Source: Cristatella mucedo (taxonomy: Eukaryota; Bryozoa; Phylactolaemata; Cristatellidae). Taken from it: DNA of 64,000 bases. The notes under the pieces were generated by a model that was given only the letters and a program-made list of their open reading frames with translations, did not search any database and was not told where the DNA came from. The translations under genes were made by a program, and so were the position numbers. The DNA is taken from positions 11,274,001 to 11,338,000 of the forward strand of contig WPIO01000003.1 of NCBI GenBank assembly GCA_009760855.2, given 5' to 3'. Shown one piece after another: positions 61,331-64,000 of the stretch; within the stretch, counting starts at the first letter, position 1; each line of letters opens with the position of its first letter.

Positions 61331-62543
61331 CGGCGGTCAGATCCTACATCTGCAAGATTAGCCTGCCGTGAACTTTGCAACCCGGCTTCCTTTCAAGCAG
61401 GGCATCGAATTCAAAGTAATATGAATCAATTGCAGGTCCTTGTATTCTCTTGATATAGCTTATATTGCCAGAAATACCGTACTTATTGGCCGCATTTTCG
61501 CTCACTATGACTACTCCTTTGACTGGTTTAGCAGTGTCTGTAAATAATCCGTCTCAATGCAAGGTAGTTGCACGGAAGAGTTTTTTATTGGCAGCCAACC
61601 ACACTGCGAAATGTTTCTATAGTTCTCACTGTAAAACCTGTTACCGCAGAAAGATCGTCTCTTTAAAACATGTGTAGCCGTCCTTTGGGAAGTTTACCTT
61701 GAACTCTCACTTTCAACTCATACCGCAGTAGCAGTGTTTTTGGAACTATGTAACAAAACTGTGGATTCCCTTCGGAAAAGTACCTTGACACTGCCGGCTG
61801 CCCGATAAACCTCTTAAACCGACATCCAAGCCTCTGTCTCATTCTCTCGATGCCAGGTAGCCACTCTTAAGCTGCTATCTGGCTTCCATTGTGGTAAGGG
61901 GGAGCATTCTCGGCTCCAGAAAGGGGGTGCCCCCAACCACCACTTACCATATTTAGGCTGCTTATAGGGCGCAGTAATGTTAAGAGTCCGTTCCCTTTGA
62001 GCAGGTTCCCTTGCACTCAGTATGCTGTTATCGCTAAAGTTAAACCCTTACACAGCTAGCCGGCCTGCCGGCATCTGCTATCCCGGCCTTGACTGAGTAA
62101 GCCTGCTCTTTGTTACCCTCTTGCATAACTTGAATAATTTCGTAGTATTCCCTTCGCTTTAATTATAGTGGCAGTTGAGCTGAGCTAAAGTAGGGCAAGT
62201 CTACTAAACGAGCAACAGGGCAGGATTTATCCCAAGGTGACACACAGCAGAGTAGAGCGTCTGCAGCGCGTCCACCGAGTCAGGCACTCGCTTCCGGCTT
62301 CGGCAACCAATTACTTTGCATCATTTAATTCTCAGCTAAAGACCTATCAGCGACTGCGCCCTAGGATCTATCCACCGTAAAAGGCTCTGCTCGCTTGAAA
62401 AGTATCTTCTGAAAGGAAAGAAAACCTAATGCCTAAGAGAAAAACTTCCGCATTTGCACCTCTTCTATGGAATAGAAATCGTGCCCAAATCAACCAGGAA
62501 CGGTTATAGACACAAGTTCACATCGCAATAAAAAGCCGTAAAC
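61331..62543. other. Intergenic segment downstream of WDR83
   Basis: No gene or repeat family recognised. If the GTAAGTT at the WDR83 stop is used as a splice donor, a further 3' exon of that gene would lie here; I could not identify one. Confidence 0.4.
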
Positions 62544-63149
62544 TTACGGTTCAGAGAGGGTTGTATCATTTGACCAAAGGTACACTGAAGTTTCGCAAGC
62601 AGTTAGAAGAATCTCTTTTGAACCGTGGAAAGACAATGAATGTACGATAGGGCCGCTGTGCTCTAGTTTTGCACGAACTTTGCCTTCAATCAAATCCCAG
62701 ACATATACACTTCCGTCTTCAGAGCCACAGAGGACGTGGGTGTCTGTGCTATTCATGCAACAGTCCAATTTGTAGTTACTAGTAACGTGGCCAGAAAACT
62801 CGTTTAATTGCTCGCCGGTATCTTTGTCGATTAGCCGGAGTGGGCCGCCCATTAACCCACTCAGCGTACACTGTCCATCCTTAGTGAAGGCCAGGGATGA
62901 TATCGGCAGGCCCAAAAAATCGCTGTACATGCGCCCAGCTCGGATATCGTAGCGACGAACGTGACAATCAGCAGAACCGGTGAGAATTTCGTAGTCTGAT
63001 AGCGCCAGGCACGTAACGTTATCCTTGGCTTCCGAAAGTGTCTGAATCGGATCGTAGCTCTTGCTGAGACAGTCCCACAGCTTCACGCTGCCGTCGACGG
63101 AGCAAGACATGATAATATTCGACTCCTTATTGAACTTGACACAGTTCAC
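62544..63149 (-). CDS. WDR83: WDR83 exon 3
   Basis: Acceptor GGACATTTTTTAG. The exon begins GTG (Val, not a start codon), VNCVKFNKESNIIMSCSVDG, and runs through repeats 3-7 to TTLSEP and TAA. Confidence 0.95.
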   Translation of the reverse strand: MNCVKFNKESNIIMSCSVDGSVKLWDCLSKSYDPIQTLSEAKDNVTCLALSDYEILTGSADCHVRRYDIRAGRMYSDFLGLPISSLAFTKDGQCTLSGLMGGPLRLIDKDTGEQLNEFSGHVTSNYKLDCCMNSTDTHVLCGSEDGSVYVWDLIEGKVRAKLEHSGPIVHSLSFHGSKEILLTACETSVYLWSNDTTLSEP

Positions 63150-63681
63150 CTAAAAAATGTCCCGTGCGGTCACGCACGTTCAGCGGTTATTGCATGTCGC
63201 ATCGCTGCGACGAACGCAGTGACGAAGTCATTTACTCAGTGCAGCAGATTTCCTAAACGCCCTACCTTCATTTCGTGCGCTCTTATTTTGCGCAGGATTT
63301 GGCCTGTGGCAACGTCGACATAAAACACTTTGCGATCAAGGCCACCCGAGACGAGACGAGCGTTGTCGTGAGATGCATCCACGTCTAATATCTCAGCGCC
63401 ATGGATGCTATAACAAAAAACTGCGGGTGAACTCATCGCGCTACTCGTCTGGCAATGCTCATGAGCTCCAGCACTGGCGACTTGAAGCTAAGTACATCTT
63501 ACTTCTTATACTCTTTGATCATTAACTTTCTGTGCGGGTTCCAGAGCTTGATGGTTTTATTGCTGCCGCAAGTCAAGCAATAGTTACCATCCCGATTAAA
63601 CCTGACAGTTCTTATAGCGCCCTGGTTGCAATCGAGCGCGTGTTGCTTGGTCAGCGAAAACACCGTCTTAGCGTCGCTCAT
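62544..63681 (-). CDS. WDR83: WDR83 / MORG1, WD40-repeat scaffold protein (whole gene, 3 exons)
   Basis: WDR83 (MORG1) is a WD40 beta-propeller known as a scaffold for ERK signalling and HIF prolyl hydroxylase, and as a spliceosome-associated protein. Exons on the minus strand: 63681-63503, 63407-63266, 63149-62544, with introns of 95 and 116 bases, GT-AG and in frame, giving 308 residues (human 315 from memory). Match to the family is clear at LDCNQGAIRTVRFNRDGNYC, LTCGSNKTIKLWNPHRK, DGQCTLSGLMGGPLRLIDKD and SNYKLDCCMNSTDTHVLCGS. Seven WD repeats can be laid out over the length. The start is fixed by the M-S-D-A-K-T-V exon. It is divergent from an unknown gene at 63798. The stop overlaps CC/GTAAGTT, a donor-like sequence, so a different C-terminus by splicing is possible. 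Confidence 0.95.
63266..63407 (-). CDS. WDR83: WDR83 exon 2
   Basis: Acceptor TTTTTTGTTATAG. Joined to exon 1 it reads N-I-H-G-A-E-I-L-D-V-D, then SGGLDRKVFYVDVATGQILR and HEMK. Donor AAG/GTAGGG, phase 0. Confidence 0.95.
63503..63681 (-). CDS. WDR83: WDR83 exon 1
   Basis: Encodes MSDAKTVFSLTKQHALDCNQ to KLMIKEYK with the first WD repeat. The true donor is AA/GTAAGA at 63502; reading through gives a stop five bases later. Confidence 0.95.
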
Positions 63682-63797
63682 TTACGAAGCTGTACAGAAA
63701 AGAGTTTAATGGGCTCACTAGTATATTAAGGCGGGGCCACTGCCGAGGACGCCGGGACCCCGCGCTTCATGGTCCGCGCTTGCCGGTCCGGGCGCGA
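63682..63797. promoter_or_regulatory. Divergent promoter interval
   Basis: Only 116 bases separate the WDR83 ATG from the ATG of the plus-strand ORF. The right two thirds are very GC-rich with many CpGs and no TATA box, typical of a bidirectional housekeeping promoter. An upstream ATG at 63769 opens a 15-codon frame that overlaps the start of the plus-strand ORF. Confidence 0.5.
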
Positions 63798-64000
63798 ATG
63801 GCTGCAAGTTCGCTAACTAGTCTCCAGGCATCTTTGCACAGCATCGTAGCTGCCGATAGCTCGTCCGAAACGAGAGCAGAGAACGCGCTTAGACTGCTCG
63901 AAGATATTGCGAATGTCGCTTTGCGAGATCTCTCCGCGGAGGACGTTGGTAACCACTTGCCTCCGTTTGCCTTGCCTCCATTTACCCGCCCGCCGGTTTC
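63798..64000 (+). CDS. 5' end of an unidentified gene, running off the window
   Basis: An ATG in the context GCGAATGG opens a frame of 67 codons with no stop before the edge. It starts MAASSLTSLQASLHSIVAAD and later reads ENALRLLEDIANVALRDLS, an amphipathic, helix-forming stretch, then a Pro/Phe-rich part LPPFALPPFTRPPV. The composition resembles the first helices of an alpha-helical repeat protein, but I do not recognise the family. The open frame, the GC-rich context and the head-to-head placement with WDR83 support a real gene; the exon may end before the window edge. Confidence 0.5.
   Translation, partial: MAASSLTSLQASLHSIVAADSSSETRAENALRLLEDIANVALRDLSAEDVGNHLPPFALPPFTRPPV

Overview
The window is eukaryotic nuclear DNA, most likely from an invertebrate animal. 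Evidence: spliced genes with GT-AG introns, a ciliary (intraflagellar transport) gene, tRNA-derived SINEs, two families of non-LTR retrotransposons with RT domains of the L2/CR1/Rex type, long microsatellites, and about half the bases in repeats. I cannot fix the phylum. A lophotrochozoan such as a flatworm or mollusc would fit, but this is inference.

Four genes are supported. (1) CLUAP1/IFT38 (+, 17423-32982) is complete: I reconstructed ten exons from the start codon to the D-S-D-D-D-F C-terminus, giving 450 codons. (2) A casein kinase 1 of the delta/epsilon class (-, 48849-37499) has seven exons that restore a full 295-residue kinase domain plus a linker, and a probable eighth exon with an unusual acidic tail. 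It is convergent with CLUAP1. (3) WDR83/MORG1 (-, 63681-62544) has three exons and 308 codons. (4) An unidentified gene starts at 63798 (+) and runs off the right edge, divergent from WDR83 across a 116-bp shared promoter interval. Two weaker coding remnants are a sulfotransferase-like broken exon (58642-58789) and a coding-like exon of unknown identity (4170-4309).

Layout: 1-17.4 kb is intergenic and rich in transposons, with a GC-rich left end, a SPIN-like hAT element with target-site duplication at 3949-4134, several SINEs and LINE fragments. 17.4-33.0 kb is CLUAP1, whose introns carry a 2.2-kb LINE A copy, a foldback element and a very long TC microsatellite. 33.0-37.5 kb is the convergent intergenic interval. 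37.5-48.8 kb is the casein kinase gene with SINEs and LINEs in introns 1, 2, 3 and 5. 48.9-62.5 kb is intergenic with a second long LINE A copy and two LINE B copies. 62.5-64 kb is the WDR83/unknown divergent pair.

Repeat families (my own labels). LINE A has an RT ORF and a 3' tail with a conserved stem-loop followed by (ATT)n. LINE B is a related but distinct RT family with a 3' end reading GGAGATACATTAC. SINE A is tRNA-derived, about 165 bp. SINE B is tRNA-derived, about 140 bp, and its 3' half matches the LINE A tail, so LINE A is its likely mobilising partner. The protein-coding genes are unrelated in function; no operon or multi-gene system is seen.
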